Made by a program: the position numbers and the translations under genes
Shown here: positions 34,601 through 47,190 of the stretch, one piece after another
Numbering within the stretch: the first letter of the stretch is position 1
Layout: each line of letters begins with the position of its first letter
Assembly (NCBI GenBank): GCA_963971425.1
Contig: OZ020519.1
Coordinates: 17,004,028 to 17,068,027, forward strand
DNA length: 64,000 bases
DNA from: Bryoerythrophyllum caledonicum
Lineage: Eukaryota; Streptophyta; Bryopsida; Pottiales; Pottiaceae
Direction of reading: 5' to 3'
The notes under the pieces: generated by a model
Told to the model about the DNA's origin: nothing
Database searches by the model: none
Seen by the model: the letters and a program-made list of their open reading frames with translations, nothing else

Positions 34601-35814
34601 TTTATTTTTTTGTGAACCTAATATGTTCTAGAATGAGAATCCGAACGGTCAATGGAAAGGTTCACACCACACAATGCCGTGGGGAAAATAAAAATGTAAA
34701 AATATGAAGATCACTAAGTTTTATGTGGAAGAGAAGAAGATTTTTTGGTACTTAGCCCGACAATGTGCGACAATGTGTGAAAATGTATGACTTGGATTCA
34801 TATGCTATTTCTCACTAAAGACAAGAGATTTTTCTTGACAATATGAAAGGGAATAATATTATTTGTCGTTGTTGAAAATATCACCTTCAATAGAGTGTCT
34901 TAGCAAAAGTTTTTGGAGTTGCCCGACGGGCCCGCTCTCCCCATTTGAACTTCAAAACCGTATAACTTTTTCATTAAATGTCGGATTGGGGAAAAACTTG
35001 GACTCACACAAAGCTTTTAGTAATGTCCATCTACAATATTTTTTTTGAAAGAGAATGCTAAAGATTGACACAAGAGGAACATGCCCGGTCCTTCAAGGTT
35101 AATCTTGGTAATTTAGGGGTCAAGGGTAGTCCCTCAACAGATTAGCCAAGTTGTGTGAGAGGCACGACATTGGATGAAGGCCATTCCTTTTCAATTTAGA
35201 GTGTGTTCTTCGTGTTGCGAGGGCGCCATCAAGTCAACGGTTCAAAGCGTCGGCATCGTTCGAAGTGTATGCGGATCATCGGGTGGTGCTATTGGGGAGA
35301 CTAAGGAGCATGTGGGTTGTGGCATTATAATGGCAGAAATATAGCCGGGTGTGTTATTGGAGGGTGAGACATAGAATAATAGAGAAGAGAATAGTATTTA
35401 GATGGATATAGAATATGGTATGTAGACGAGAAGGTATGCATATATATATATATATATATATATGTTTATATATATATATATGTTTATATATATATATATG
35501 TTTATATATATATGTTTATAAGAAAGTATATATCGATGTTTAGTTCCTGATTGTGGATTTATCTTAGTTTTAGGAAGAGTAGATCAAAGTTGTATTTTTT
35601 TTTGCATGCAATTATATAATGTAAAACAATTGAAAAAAGTGTTTTTGTGTCTTACCTTAAATTAAACAATGGCTTTTATGTATGTGGTTAACAATGTCCT
35701 ATATTTCCGCACTCCCAAAAAAAAAACATTGTTACATTGATTTGGATGAGTGAACCATATGCAGCGAAGGAGTGAAGTAAAATTGCCAAGTGCATATTTA
35801 GCGAATTCCATGTT
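31634..35814 (-). repeat. Right arm of the 4.2-kb inverted duplication
   Basis: The reverse complement of 19901-24115. It carries mirrored copies of the dispersed repeat (about 31,634-32,555 and 34,190-35,010), of the GGGGTCGAGGCCTCGACCCC cluster and of the ATGACAT cluster. Outer similarity ends at 35,814, where unrelated sequence (TATGGATGAAAC) begins. Confidence 0.95.
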
Positions 35815-38138
35815 TATGGATGAAACATACAAAATATAGGTGAAAGCACATATATTCATCCAAAAGGATGTCTATTCATCCATAATAGAGCAATATTGTC
35901 CATAGATTATGTAGCAATTGAGCAATTTGATCCATTTAAAATTAGGTGAATTTATAGCTCAATATTCCCTCAAAAAAATTGTACAACTTTTGATAGATAA
36001 ATCAGCCCCCCTCCCCCAAAAAACTTGCTCTCAAACTTAGAAAAATACCTTGTCATTGGCATATGATATTTGAGATATTGTGAGGAAGTTTAGATAGCTA
36101 TCTTACTTGATATCTGAACTCTTGAATGCCCAAAATCCTATTTGAGCTTTTAGAGTTTGTTTAAAACTAAACAATTAGTCCAAGCATTGATTAGTTTTGT
36201 AATTTTATTTAAAGTTTTTATTGTACAAATTCAAATTAGACATGTTATGAATTACACATGAAATACAAAGAAAGATGTCTAGACAAAAAAGTCCAATCTT
36301 CACTTGAACCATTCCCATGGAGTCAATTCTTTACCAAATTCAAAAGTAATTACATATTCTGGAAGCTAAAAATGGAGGGGGGAAATGTATTTAGATTTGA
36401 TTTGTAAGCAATTGCCCTACCATCCTCTTAATCCTTGCCCAGTACAATTTTGCACTTAAAATTCTCAAAGAATGTATCATGCTCATTAGCATCTAACAAC
36501 ATTGTTTTGGCTCTAGATCACTCTTTGAACCTAAAAGTACCTCAAATCAAGCAAGTGTCTTGTAGACTGAGAATAGATTAGTTTTAAATTGGTGGTAGAT
36601 TGGTTTTGGATTTATAACAATGGTTGGAGCCTTCTAATTGTGGTTTTAATTTATTATTTGTAAATGTTTTTGCTATTTCTTCTCTTTGTTTGATATGCCT
36701 CAAAATTTAGTACTTTTTGTCTCTTTTTCAAAGCTTTAAGAATATGTAGTTAGTTGTAAAATTTATTGAAGTATTGACTATGTAGATAAGCATCTCAATG
36801 AGAAGTGGATTTTTTTATCTCCAACTCTATATATATCACTTATGGATTGAAAGATTACAATGTTTGATCAAGAGGGTGTTAACTATATAAAAGTGATGTG
36901 AAGTCTTTCAATCCTCCTCTTACATATCAAATCTTATTTTGAAGTCATTAAAAAACATAAAGGTAAAGGATATGACATGCATAATTATAAGCAATTTACA
37001 ACATATCAAAATCTACTCTACAATTTTCTTAAATGAATTTCCAATGTGATTTCTCCCCCCAGGTCTAGTGTATTTGAGGCTCATTTTTATGAGCCTTTAA
37101 CAATTAAAAATTAACATATGCAATCACTATCCTTGCACAAAATTTCTAATAGAAAAAACATATCCAATTTTTTCAAAATCAGATTTTTGATGTTTAAAAT
37201 AGACATTAAGGGATATTCAATTTGAAAAGATTTCAATAGCTTCAAAGTTTAGCCAACAATCAAATATGGTGCTTTGGACATTTAGAAGTTAAAGATTTTT
37301 AAAATGAAAAGAGAGCCACTAGTCCTTCCTCACCATTCCAATTATGTGTTTTTGGTGTTATAAGGTAGAAACACCCAATGGCGTCCAGGACCTATTCCTT
37401 GTCCAGTAGAGTATCCTTAAAGTGTCCCTCCATTTACATGAATGTGTCCTCCAAATGTTTTATTCTTATTGGCTAACACATTTGAAAGACACATTGTGAA
37501 TTCTGATTGTTACGAGCAGATTTTTGCAAGGTTCAGATTTGGGTGCACCTACATGACAGATCTAGTGGTCTAGAGACCCGCAACTTTGAAAAATCATAGA
37601 AATTACATATCACATCCAAAAAATCTTTTCTTTTTTTGAATATTCATGATTTTCACTCGCCAATACTACAATAATATTATTTTTCTGAAAAATACCTCCA
37701 ACTATGCTGAATTCCTTATTTGGACGGTATTGGGTGCCTCCACCTTATCGACAAAGTCTTGTGTAGCAGAGCTGCATGTTTGATTTTTGGTATACAAACT
37801 TCATTAAAGTGGGAGGTCCATGAAGTGGCCATTAACCAATTGATTACAATTCTAGAGAGTTTGATGCCTTGAAATTGTGTTTAGTGAATTTTACTTCAAA
37901 GATATATGGAACTAGCATCTAATCCATGTTGTTCATATTTTTATGACCTTCTTGGAATTTAGTTATAAGTTTGGAAGTTAAATTACATAGGACATTAGAA
38001 GAGTTCATCCAAAAATGTGTTCATTGTTGGTACATTGAGGAATGCAATTGGTAAATTGAAAAAGCAAATTGTACCATCTATATTAGAGAACCTCAATAGC
38101 AAACGCCATTAGCTCGTCGCTTCATGGGCCTCCTTCAA
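35815..38138. other. AT-rich intergenic region
   Basis: No gene is supported. It includes one member of a repeat pair (37,520-37,760, see 46,950-47,190). Confidence 0.45.
37520..37760 (+). repeat. Dispersed repeat, copy A of a pair
   Basis: Shares with 46,950-47,190 the order CTAGAGACCCGCAACTTTGAAA / CTAGTGAGTCCAACTTTGAAA, then ATTCATGATTTT, GCCAATACT(A/G)CAA, TTCCAACTATGCTGAA and GGGTGC(C/G)TC(C/T)ACCTTA. Identity is moderate. Confidence 0.55.
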
Positions 38139-38420
38139 TAAATGCATTAGATGTTTTTTAGTGACGTGGAAGACTGTTTTGGGAGTGTTCCCCAGATTTG
38201 ATCCCAATGCTGTCAGCTGGTTTGACTTTTCAAATTTTGAAAGAATTTTTTTTTTAATCTCAAAAAACTGAAAACAGATGGAAAAAATAAAATCAAAAAA
38301 ATCAAAATGACGAGGCAGTCTCTTGGCCACATCAGTGCAGTATTCCTATAGCTCTTTGTGCATTCCCACAATCCGGGAACCCGCAGTCTTCTAAAATTGC
38401 CAAAAAACATCTAATGTAAT
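38139..38420. mobile_element. MITE-like element, about 280 bp
   Basis: It begins CATTAGATGTTTTTTAG and ends AAAAAACATCTAATG, so the ends pair over about 15 bp. A second internal pair (GAAGACTG at about 38,169 and CAGTCTTC at 38,387) supports an inverted-repeat element. No coding capacity. Flanking TTA/TAA are not a convincing direct duplication. Confidence 0.5.
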
Positions 38421-38779
38421 AAACTTTCAAATGAACTGTATAAAATATAAAATTTTAGTGTCTTCATAAGAATTATAACTTCAAAAACATTGTAACTTTA
38501 GAAGCTTTTGTAAACTTTCTCTTAAGCATTTCAAAAGTTAAAATTAGATTTAGTAAAATTGTAAGTTTTTTGAAGTTGTAACTTTCAAAATGTAGTGAAT
38601 TTAAGATCATATAAACTTAATTCCTATAGCTTCACAATTGTGTTTCATCAAAACCACTTCAAAACTACCATTTCTAATACAAAGAATTAAGTTGATTATT
38701 TTTACATGTTCAACTGTAAGATTTTGCATTAGACTTGTATGAGAGGTTCTTAAAAAAAAAAACTTAAAAACAAAATTTA

Positions 38780-39215
38780 TTTATTTATTTATTTGTAGTC
38801 AACATATGATTTCATCTCTAAAAAATAAATATAAATTTTTTCATTCATATCTAATTGCAAAATGACAACAAACAAAGCAATGGGTAGGGAGGCTTGAAAT
38901 CAATGGCCCGTCTTTGTAGGGTTACTCCTAGAAGGATGGCCTATGACCACTAATTTCAAGTTACATTGTCCATCACTTTGTTTGCTACCATTGCAGCTAG
39001 ATATGAATGAAAATGTTTGTTTTTATTTTTTGAAGATGATATAACAAACCTACTACAAGTCAATAAATTTTCAAATTCTTTTGGAAAAATTTGAAATCAT
39101 TGAGAATTCCTTCAGGAAAAAATTAAAAAAATTCATATCAAATATAGAATATGCTTAGAAAAATTCAAAATTTTCACTGTAGATGTATATTATAGTGCAT
39201 AACAACATTGTATAA
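38780..39215. repeat. Head-to-head copies of a 300-bp repeat forming a hairpin
   Basis: The left half has TTCATTCATATCTAATTGCA then CAACAAACAAAGCAATGG. The right half, reverse complemented, has TTCATTCATATCTAGCTGCA then AGCAAACAAAGTGATGG and GTCATAGGCCATCCTTCTAG. The axis is near 38,930. The right half is a longer copy of the repeat also found at 41,697-41,990. Confidence 0.65.
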
Positions 39216-39260
39216 GGCAAAATTATTATGTCACTGTAAATTTTTTTTTAAAAAAGCCAT

Positions 39261-39858
39261 GGTAATAGGCCCAAAGATCATATTGCTATTAAATATTGAA
39301 ATTTAAAAATTTGAAATTTAAGAATCTTTCCAAATTCCCAATTGGAGTAAAAATTGCGATTGATCATCTTCATTCCATAAGTTGGACTCAAATAAAAAAA
39401 TATCATTTTTATGGCTCAAATTTGTTTTAAGAGTAAATAGCAAGAAATGGCCAAAATGCCTTATTAACCCTACAAGGACGCTACGGACAATAAGTGTCTG
39501 ATGGATAACTTCAACTTGCATTGTAGGATGTAAAAAAAAGTTTTTTCATCCAATTCTTTTTTTTGGAGGGTCTTTGCGTACATTTTCAGTGAATGGTATT
39601 GCAAACTCCCTTATTATGGTATTACTCACTTTTCTAAAGAAGAAGATGCTCAACCCATGGATCACCCTTGTAGTGTATTTTGGCCATTTCTTTTTATTTC
39701 CTCTTCATGTGAATTTCAACCATAAAAATGATGTTTTTGACTTTGAGTCCAACTAGTGAAATGAAACATATCAAGTGTAATTTCTACTCCAATTTGAAAT
39801 TTTGAAAAATTCATAAATTCCAATATTTTATAGCAATATGAACTTTGGACCTATAACC
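39261..39858. mobile_element. 598-bp foldback element with arms of about 210 bp
   Basis: The left arm (39,261-39,470) starts GGTAATAGGCCCAAAG and runs through CCCAATTGGAGTAAAAATTG and AGTTGGACTCAAA to AGAAATGGCCAAAAT. The reverse complement of the right arm (39,650-39,858) starts GGTTATAGGTCCAAAG and has the same order (CAAATTGGAGTAGAAATT, AGTTGGACTCAAA, AGAAATGGCCAAAAT). Identity is about 75-80% by eye. The loop contains its own hairpin (GGATGTAAAAAAAAG / TTTTTTCATCC). No coding. Confidence 0.7.
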
Positions 39859-40007
39859 AAACACTACTAGAAATCTTGTAATTGAAACAACAAAAATTAA
39901 ACAAAAATCTGTTGTTCATTTTAGTTGTTTTGGTCGCATTGTCCCGGTCAAAATCAAACAAAAATCTATTGGTCCAATCTGTTGATTAGGACAAGCTTTT
40001 CTTAAAT

Positions 40008-40150
40008 AAAAAAAGAAGAAAACCCCGCTATGCAGGCAAAATTGCCACCGTGGCAACCCCGCCACGCAGGCAAGTGTTGCCAAAGGGGTTTGAACCCCAA
40101 ACCTTGTGGTTGGGGTTCAAACTCCTTTAACCATTAGACCATGCATAGAT
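40008..40150 (-). mobile_element. tRNA-derived SINE-like element (minus strand)
   Basis: The minus strand reads an A-box-like TGGTCTAATGGTTAA (complement of 40,128-40,142) followed about 35 nt later by a B box GGTTCAAACCCC (around 40,085-40,096), spacing typical of RNA polymerase III promoters. It ends in a T-rich tail (TTCTTCTTTTTTTATTTAAG). The segment also contains a near-perfect palindrome, GTTTGAACCCCAAACC / GGTTGGGGTTCAAAC, so a hairpin origin cannot be excluded. Confidence 0.42.
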
Positions 40151-40904
40151 CTTGTTGTCTAATAAGTTTTAATTGATTGTATTTATTTACTTCTTGTTTC
40201 CCATTTGCTTGAAAATCAGCTGACTTTGAAGGCCATTTTCTCACTCATATAAGGTTTGTTTTAAGCGAAATTTGTTGGAATTTTTTTGTATTTCAGTCTA
40301 GTTTTAGTGGAATTTTTTTTCTTTTAATATAAAATGTTATTAAAATCTCGCATGCATTTTACTAGAAGGTGGTTTGGCCACATTTTATATGTCTTTCAGA
40401 GACCAAAACAAAACTTTGAGTTCAAATAGTTTTTTCCTAAAAAACTTGGAAGTTTTACAAATTGTGGTAGACATATGATTTCATCTCTAAAAAATAAATA
40501 TAACCTAAGATTTGAGTAATTAAATAATCTAAGATTTGAATTTTGACCTTAAAATGATGAAGGACCTTTTTTTGGCAATGTAGCAAATTTGGTCATCTAT
40601 TTGCAAATAGAGTTTTACATTTTCTCCTTTGAATATTATACACATCTAATTCTAAATATAGTATTCATTTTTTGCTTTAAAATTACACAAAACATGTTTC
40701 CAAGGAATTAGATTAAAGGAGTATCAATTTTCATTACTTATGGTTTCATTATTAAGCAATTATTGTACAATAAATAGTTCTTTTTTAAATTTAGTCAAGA
40801 CAGGTTGGACTTTTCCTTAAAATACGGATATTAAAAAAAAAATTGAAATATGTTTTTTTTAATTAATATTTATGTGAAGTTTTTTGAATCATTTTTATTG
40901 AATC

Positions 40905-41415
40905 TTTGAAAAATATTCTTTATAGATTCCTAAAGATAGATTCCTACAGATTCTAAGAGATTCCAGAAGATTCTCTAAGATTATTATAAAATTTTAAAAC
41001 TTCCTAAAGTTTCTAAAAGATTTCAAAATATACTATCAAAGATTCTTTAAGATTTTCCAATATTTTCAAAGATCCAAAATATTTCCAAAGATTCTCCAAG
41101 ATTCTCCAAGATTCCCAAAGATTCTAAAATATTTTTAAAGGATTCTCTAAGATTCCAAAAGATTCCAAAGATTCTTAAAGATTTAAAGATTCTTAAAGTT
41201 TCCAATTTTTTTTTCAAAGATTCCAAAAGATTCTCATAAATTCCAAAAGACCTTCAAAGTTTTCAAATATATTTTAAATTTATCCCTGAAAAATTCTAAA
41301 AGATTTTTAAAAATTTCAAATAAATTCCTATATTATTCCTTGTGATTTGTAAAGATAACAAAATATTTTAATTTCTTTTAAAGATTCCAAAAGATTCTCA
41401 ATTATTTCACAAATT
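40905..41415 (+). repeat. Degenerate (C)CAAAGATTCT tandem array
   Basis: Motifs AGATTC, AAAGATTCC and CCAAAAGATTC recur several dozen times in about 510 bp with a period of roughly 9-13 bp. No coding. It resembles an expanded and decayed short satellite. Confidence 0.65.
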
Positions 41416-41696
41416 TTGAAAAGTAATGCACTTTTCATATTTTAAAGTATGCCACATCATCAAATTCCGTTGTTAAATCTACTTTTAAAAGAATTTAGAA
41501 TGTTCAGTGCCCAGATCAACAAAATAGAAATGTCATCTTTACAAGAATTTGTTGAATTGACAATTTGTGTCTACTACTGCCTAGAACAACATAGGGTTAT
41601 TAGTTTTCTGTTAGATTGGTCAATCCTTTCTAGTATTAAAAGTTTGTTGATTTCCTAATTTTGGATTGACACGGTAACTTTGGTTTATACCATGAT

Positions 41697-41990
41697 GTTA
41701 CACACTATAATATACATCTATGGTAAAAATTTCAGAATTTTCAAGTGTATTTTGCATTTGTTATGAATTTTCTTCATTCCTTTCTTAAAAATTCATAGTA
41801 ATTTCAAATTTTTCCAAAAAAAATTGAATATTTTATAACTTGTAGAAGACATATGACTTCATCTCTAAAAAATTCATATAAATTTTTTCATTCATACCTA
41901 GTTGTAAAATGGTAGCAAACAGAGTGTAGGCAAGGAGCCTTGAACTCAGTGGTCATGGGCCTGTCCTTCTAGGTAATGTGGTTAATGTGC
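41697..41990 (+). repeat. 300-bp dispersed repeat, second copy
   Basis: Matches the reverse complement of about 38,930-39,215: CACTATAATATACATCTA, AATTTCAAATTTTTCCAAAA, GACTTCATCTCTAAAAAATTCATA-type sequence, TTCATTCATACCTAGTTG, GGTAGCAAACAGAGTG and GTGGTCATGGGCC. A short fragment is also present at 40,430-40,505. Confidence 0.65.
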
Positions 41991-41999
41991 AAATTGTTT

Positions 42000-43400
42000 T
42001 GATGTTTGATTACATGGTCATAGGGCTTGCTATGCTGCGCATTCGTTGTATCACCTATTGGTAAAATTTTGATATATTTGAATAGAATGCATGATAATGA
42101 TTTCATTAAGTCTTTAAGATAATTATTTTAAATATTTTGTAAAAATATCTTCAATCATGCATACATAGAAATCATATTTTCACACCATGTGATATTACAA
42201 AAATAGAATAGTAGCTTGCAATCACTTTTGTGATACCACTTTTTATAAATGATGACATTATAAAAAATAATGTAGTTGTTGCAATGAAGGTGATTTTAAA
42301 GAGGATCCATAGGGTGATATTGTAGAGGTAGCAATTTTATTGCTTCCATTGGCTTTTCACTTCTTTGCATTTGTATGATTTTGTGCTTTTGTAAACTTTG
42401 AGCTTTTGGGAATTCAATTTTCTATTGCTACTACCAAATTGTATACCCAAATTTATAATTGTTGTGGGAAACACTAATTACAATTACAAAGAAGAGACTT
42501 CTCACTGCAAAACTTGTCATCTATGCACATAGAAAAATAGTTGCAATTGGAAAATTTTGAAATACATGAAATATGTTTTATTCAATAATTTCAAACCTAT
42601 AGTAATTATCTACAATAGTGTTGGGTGTCGCTAATGATTTAGCAGTTTCTAGTAAATTCTTCAGATCAGAAGGAATTGATCTTTATGGGGTCCACTAAAT
42701 CTATTTTTTTGAATGGATCATCGTTTGTAGTTGTTTATATTGGTATTTGTAATATGTTTATTTATGTACGAATTTATCATATAGTTGTATTTCTTCTCTC
42801 AAGTATAAAAAAACTCCATAACCTTATGATGAAGACCAGGGAGGATTGACCCCCTCATTACTACATCTAAGGATAAATATATAAAAAATTGCATCCTATT
42901 TTGTGTTGGGTTAACTTAATTTTGTATTTCTTTACCTCTCCTAACTAATTTGGGAATTCTAAATCCAAATACATATTGGATAACCAACAAGCCATGGTAG
43001 CGGCTAAGGTAATGTGCTCGTAAAGCGACCCTCTTCTTCAAATTGTCTTGTAGGTAGTTGTAGAATGGATGCTAGGTGATTCTTGAATTGACCTCTTTGG
43101 TTCGTTAATGAGTTCAAGAAAAATTGCTTTTTTAATTGCAACAGCCAATCATTGTCTTTGATTTCTGCAAAATAATGTCTTTGGACAAGGAGACAGATTT
43201 TGGAACACCTATGGGTCACAAATAGGTACCTATGACCTGAATCTTTGAAAATTCATAAGTTATTCAAAAATGCTTGGAAAAATACGAAACTACTTGCATT
43301 GTGTTCCGCATCTATTTTTCTTTCTTTGAAAAATGAGCTAAACATATTTCTCTCCACAGAAGTCCATGAGAAAAGGCAAACCACTTCTTAAAGTGTCACA
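42000..43400. other. AT-rich intergenic region, nothing recognised
   Basis: No gene, RNA or clear repeat could be supported. Confidence 0.4.
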
Positions 43401-43439
43401 TTACCTTAGTTCCTGCCAAGAGATCAACGCGGAGGCCAT

Positions 43440-45690
43440 TTGCTATGCACCGGTTGCAGGTCACCAAATCTACTACTTCCTACACGAAAATCTAGAAAAA
43501 TGAAAATTTATTCTACAAAAGTGGTTGATCTCGCCAATTATGGTACTCTTCAATTGTGGTCACGATTGTCAATTGATCGAAAGAGGCAAAAACCAAATTT
43601 GGAATTTTTGAAGGTCCTAGGTCATAGAATTGATGCGATGACAACAGCATTCGAGAAAAGTAGAAGCTTTTGAGGGGTTTTAAGGTTTAGAGTTCACCCA
43701 AAACCCTGTTTTCTGTCTCCGAAAGTCTTGGCGGAGACACACTGTTTCGGTGTGGCGAGGTAGACATTCAAGAGTAAGTTCTCGTATGTACCCATCTACA
43801 AGTGGTAGTTTCGTTTCTCGAAATTTCGATCTATAACTGCCATTCACCTGTTTCTCCCCCTTCGACAGATTTTTATTGATTCCCTCTAGCCGCAGTTTGA
43901 TGTAGCCATTGTCAATAGTACTGGCTTGCGGCGTATGCCTACTCTGTGATTGTGGCGGATACTTTTATGAATGAAAATATCTGCGCATAATATCTGTTGG
44001 AAACCATCTATGACATCTGTAGCAATTAGGGTTTTATGGCTAAATTCTACATCTCTTTAAGAACAATTGTTCTGTTGCTTAGGAGAGCTTTGTCAAAGAC
44101 ACTGAAGTGAGTCTGGTAGTGAGCTCTGGACAAGAAAGAAGCCTCAATTGGGACTCGAGTTGTTTTCACTAGTTTTGAGTAGGACATAAATGGACTGTTT
44201 TCTTGTAAATTTGATTTATTGTTTGACCAACGCATGCAGTGTTCTTCACTGATTCAATTGATAAAACAATTCGCCTCATCTGAGTGATGTTTGTGACAAG
44301 TATGATCAACCGAATTGGTCATTTTCGAACTTGGTCCTTGGAGGTTAAGCCCTAATATTCTCAATTTGGATAGTCATGTTGTGTGGATGACTGCAGCTGA
44401 AGGAAACATCACTCTGCCATGGTTGGATTCAAAGGGAGTGCCCCTCATCAAGATGGTGACACTATGGGTGAAATCAGGGCAATCTTGTTTCTGTTGGTGA
44501 TGTTTCTTACTGCAATGTGTGAGTTTCTCCTCGTCTCTTATTACACTCCTACATTAAGGTAGAGGATACTATTTGCGTCATTTTAACATAGTTACGAGTT
44601 ATTTTTGAGACTAGTGGAGAGAGGGTTTTGGGTCCAAGAGCCAGACTCTTTTGAGATCAAATTTTTACCTCTATGTATGAATTCCGTATGCAATCATTCA
44701 AAGTGGGATTATGGAAACCACTATTGAAGAAAGCATGGCATCACGTCCTAACAATTTTACTGCCTTCTACCTTGTTTCTTTTTTCTGTGAAGAACGGCAC
44801 GGGTATCAGAAAGATTTTGTGTGATTGACAGTGCTTGCTGTGAATGTTTGAGCAGCTCCCCTACTGCTGCTGCCCCTGTTTCTAACAGATGCGCAAGGCA
44901 GGAGGTGGGTTAGGCGCAGGACTTGCCTCTACATCTTCGGAATCGAAGTTTTGGGCGTCCTTTCGGCTCTCGTAACAATCAATTGGCATGTGGTGGCTCT
45001 TTATGCCGAGACATCTTTGACTAGCGTGCTCTCTCTTTTTAACGGTTCGTCCACATTGAAACCTTCTTCACTTTATGTAGCTGTGTATGGGTTCACAATT
45101 GTTTCTTTAGGGTTTAATTGTCTTTTGCAATTGTAGCTTTTTACCTTTGAAGGACCCAACTGGGCGCCATTTCTTTGTATTTTGGACATCTCTGTCCTTT
45201 TAGCGTTGCTGTTCACGACGCTATGAAAGTGTTGAGTCATATCTTGGCCTGTTTACAGTCCAACAAAGAGTTCAAATTTTGCCTGTCAATAATCTGGTCA
45301 TGAGATTCACTACCTTCGAAAATGCATTAATATATACATGAGGCTCTGTGCAGTCTTTACGCATCTTTTTGGTGAGATAAAGTCTACTTGAGGAAGTTAA
45401 TCTCACGCTGCAGAGTATTATGTAATATAAATTGTCGGCAGTGGTCACACAGCTACCCGGAGACGTGGTGGGCTGGTTCGAATCAGGTGAGGGGTTATAT
45501 TTCTTCCTCAAGGCTCTCATGACATTTGCTATTATAGCATTACTCTGCGCTCGGGTTCTGCCCATCTTGCAGAAAGGGTTGGTGTCTTTGAATGCTCAAA
45601 TCAAAGGAAGCGAAGCCAGTGCGGAACCTCGGAGTGTGAATGTAACCTCCGAACCTGTTCACCTTCTTTCTCATTTGTAGGGTTGCAGAA
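43440..45690 (+). other. Exon-like segments of an unrecognised plus-strand gene
   Basis: Composition becomes more balanced and several plus-strand segments read like coding: 44,346-44,480 (LNLDSHVVWMTAAEGNITLP...), 44,951-45,133 (hydrophobic, YIFGIEVLGVLSALV-like, possible membrane helix) and 45,440-45,680 (FLKALMTFAIIALLCARVLP, a likely transmembrane helix, then a polar tail). A good donor (GAATCAG|GTGAGG) follows VVGWFES near 45,487. No domain is recognised and no continuous gene model could be built. Confidence 0.25.
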
Positions 45691-46124
45691 AGTGAATAAC
45701 ATCAATGCGTAGGGACAATCGTGGTTTTTAAAGGACCACTTTGGTTGAACCTATTGTGGAAATATAATCAAAATTTTATATCACCAGAAATAGTGAAGAA
45801 CATAGCATGTGTTGATCCAAAAATAAACAAAATTGGACAATCGAAAGTCTCCATACGACCTGTTCAACACTGTTAGAAACCTATGAGGCTTGATTGGTCC
45901 TGTAGGGGTTAACAATCAGAAACGCAACTTGGACTCTGGTTCTGAATATTCAATTACTCCTCTTCGATGCAAAATCATCAAAGATGAGGTATGTGACTTG
46001 AGAGGTCCCAAAGTGAATGAGATTTTCAATGGGGTAGTACTTCCACACTGTTTCTATGTTCGGTTTACTGCAATTTCCAATTATCATGCCCATTTTGATT
46101 TGGAAGTCTGAATGATGTTTATGC

Positions 46125-46253
46125 CAGAGAGATGAAATAGCAGCATCACGGGAAAGACAGCAACAAGAGTTGCAAGAAAAAGCACGTGAGAAGGATGAAT
46201 TGACTCGACAGCGACGGTTGGCATTCGCCACTGAACAAGAGCAGAGACTTCAA
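46125..46253 (+). CDS. Probable coiled-coil exon of an unrecognised gene
   Basis: Reads RDEIAASRERQQQELQEKAR then EKDELTRQRRLAFATEQEQR, a highly charged helix. It is bounded by an acceptor (ATGCCAG) and a donor (CAAA|GTAATG). The following exon-like piece after TTCCAG at 46,481 reads IRVPLDVNKLERVI and then stops. Only the exon nature is inferred; the gene is unknown. Confidence 0.4.
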
Positions 46254-46949
46254 AGTAATGTTATCCTACTCAATATTCTATCTGCACTTAACAACGTTAC
46301 TACGTTCAAGCAAAGTGTAGGATAATGCTATTGCATCCTTTTGTCCTACATTTTGTTTTACTCCAATTTTGTTTTAACTGTTGTTTAAAACATGTAACGT
46401 TCATTGATTTTACTGAAATAACATATGGCACTAACGGAATTATTGATTCTTCACTGTATGATCAATTATTTTCATTCCAGGAATCCGTGTTCCTTTAGAT
46501 GTGAACAAACTGGAGAGAGTTATTTAAAAAGTGTGCCAGTAAAGATATAATTCATATCACAGGATACTTATTACACGATCTAGCATTGCACTTGACACGC
46601 AACGATCTAATATTGCTCTTGCTAAGAGGTTACTGTGCAATGGACGAAAGTTCGTTAATAACTGGTGTGCTGTGGTGCAGGATGGGGGCGAGGTGTTGGG
46701 AGGTATGCAAGGTAATGCAGGTGAAGGGACTGATGATTATGTACTGGAAATTGTAGACCTTGAAAATGCAGTAAATTATCTCTTTCTTTGAGCTTGCTTA
46801 GCATGACCTGTTGAACAAAGTTGCTACATCAAGGATTAAGGTAGGAGCAACCATTTTTTCAGTGTATCCATTGTTTGACATTAGAGTTCCCTTGAAAATG
46901 TCCTCAAAAATACCTTGGAACCATCCTTGTGGTTGATGGGCTCTGATTT

Positions 46950-47190
46950 TTTTGGATTTTGGTGTGAGAATCAAGGCAGATTTACTAGGACTGCAGATTT
47001 AGGTGCTCTAGTGAGTCCAACTTTGAAAATTGATAGAAAATAGATGCTTTATCCAAATTTTTTTTTTTTTTAAAAAATTCATGATTTTTAGTTGCCAATA
47101 CTGCAAAAAATTCTTTTTAGGACAAGGGGCTTCCAACTATGCTGAAATTGCTTGAATCAGAGGTAATGGGTGCGTCTACCTTACCCGTGA
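46950..47190 (+). repeat. Dispersed repeat, copy B of a pair
   Basis: Partner of 37,520-37,760, same orientation. A T run of about 15 nt lies inside this copy. Confidence 0.55.

Noticed and set aside
19901-35814. The inverted duplication as a single giant transposon or Polinton-type element
   Set aside because: No target duplication at 19,901/35,814, no polymerase, integrase, ATPase or capsid-type protein in the spacer, and no conserved terminal motif were seen. Kept only as a possibility.
38109-38410. Two overlapping minus-strand frames of 65-73 residues
   Set aside because: They span the MITE-like element and its flank and consist largely of Phe/Lys from A/T runs.
39866-39960. A CACTA transposon end (CACTACTAGAAAT)
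   Set aside because: The tip resembles CACTA termini, but no partner end in inverse orientation with a 3-bp duplication was found.
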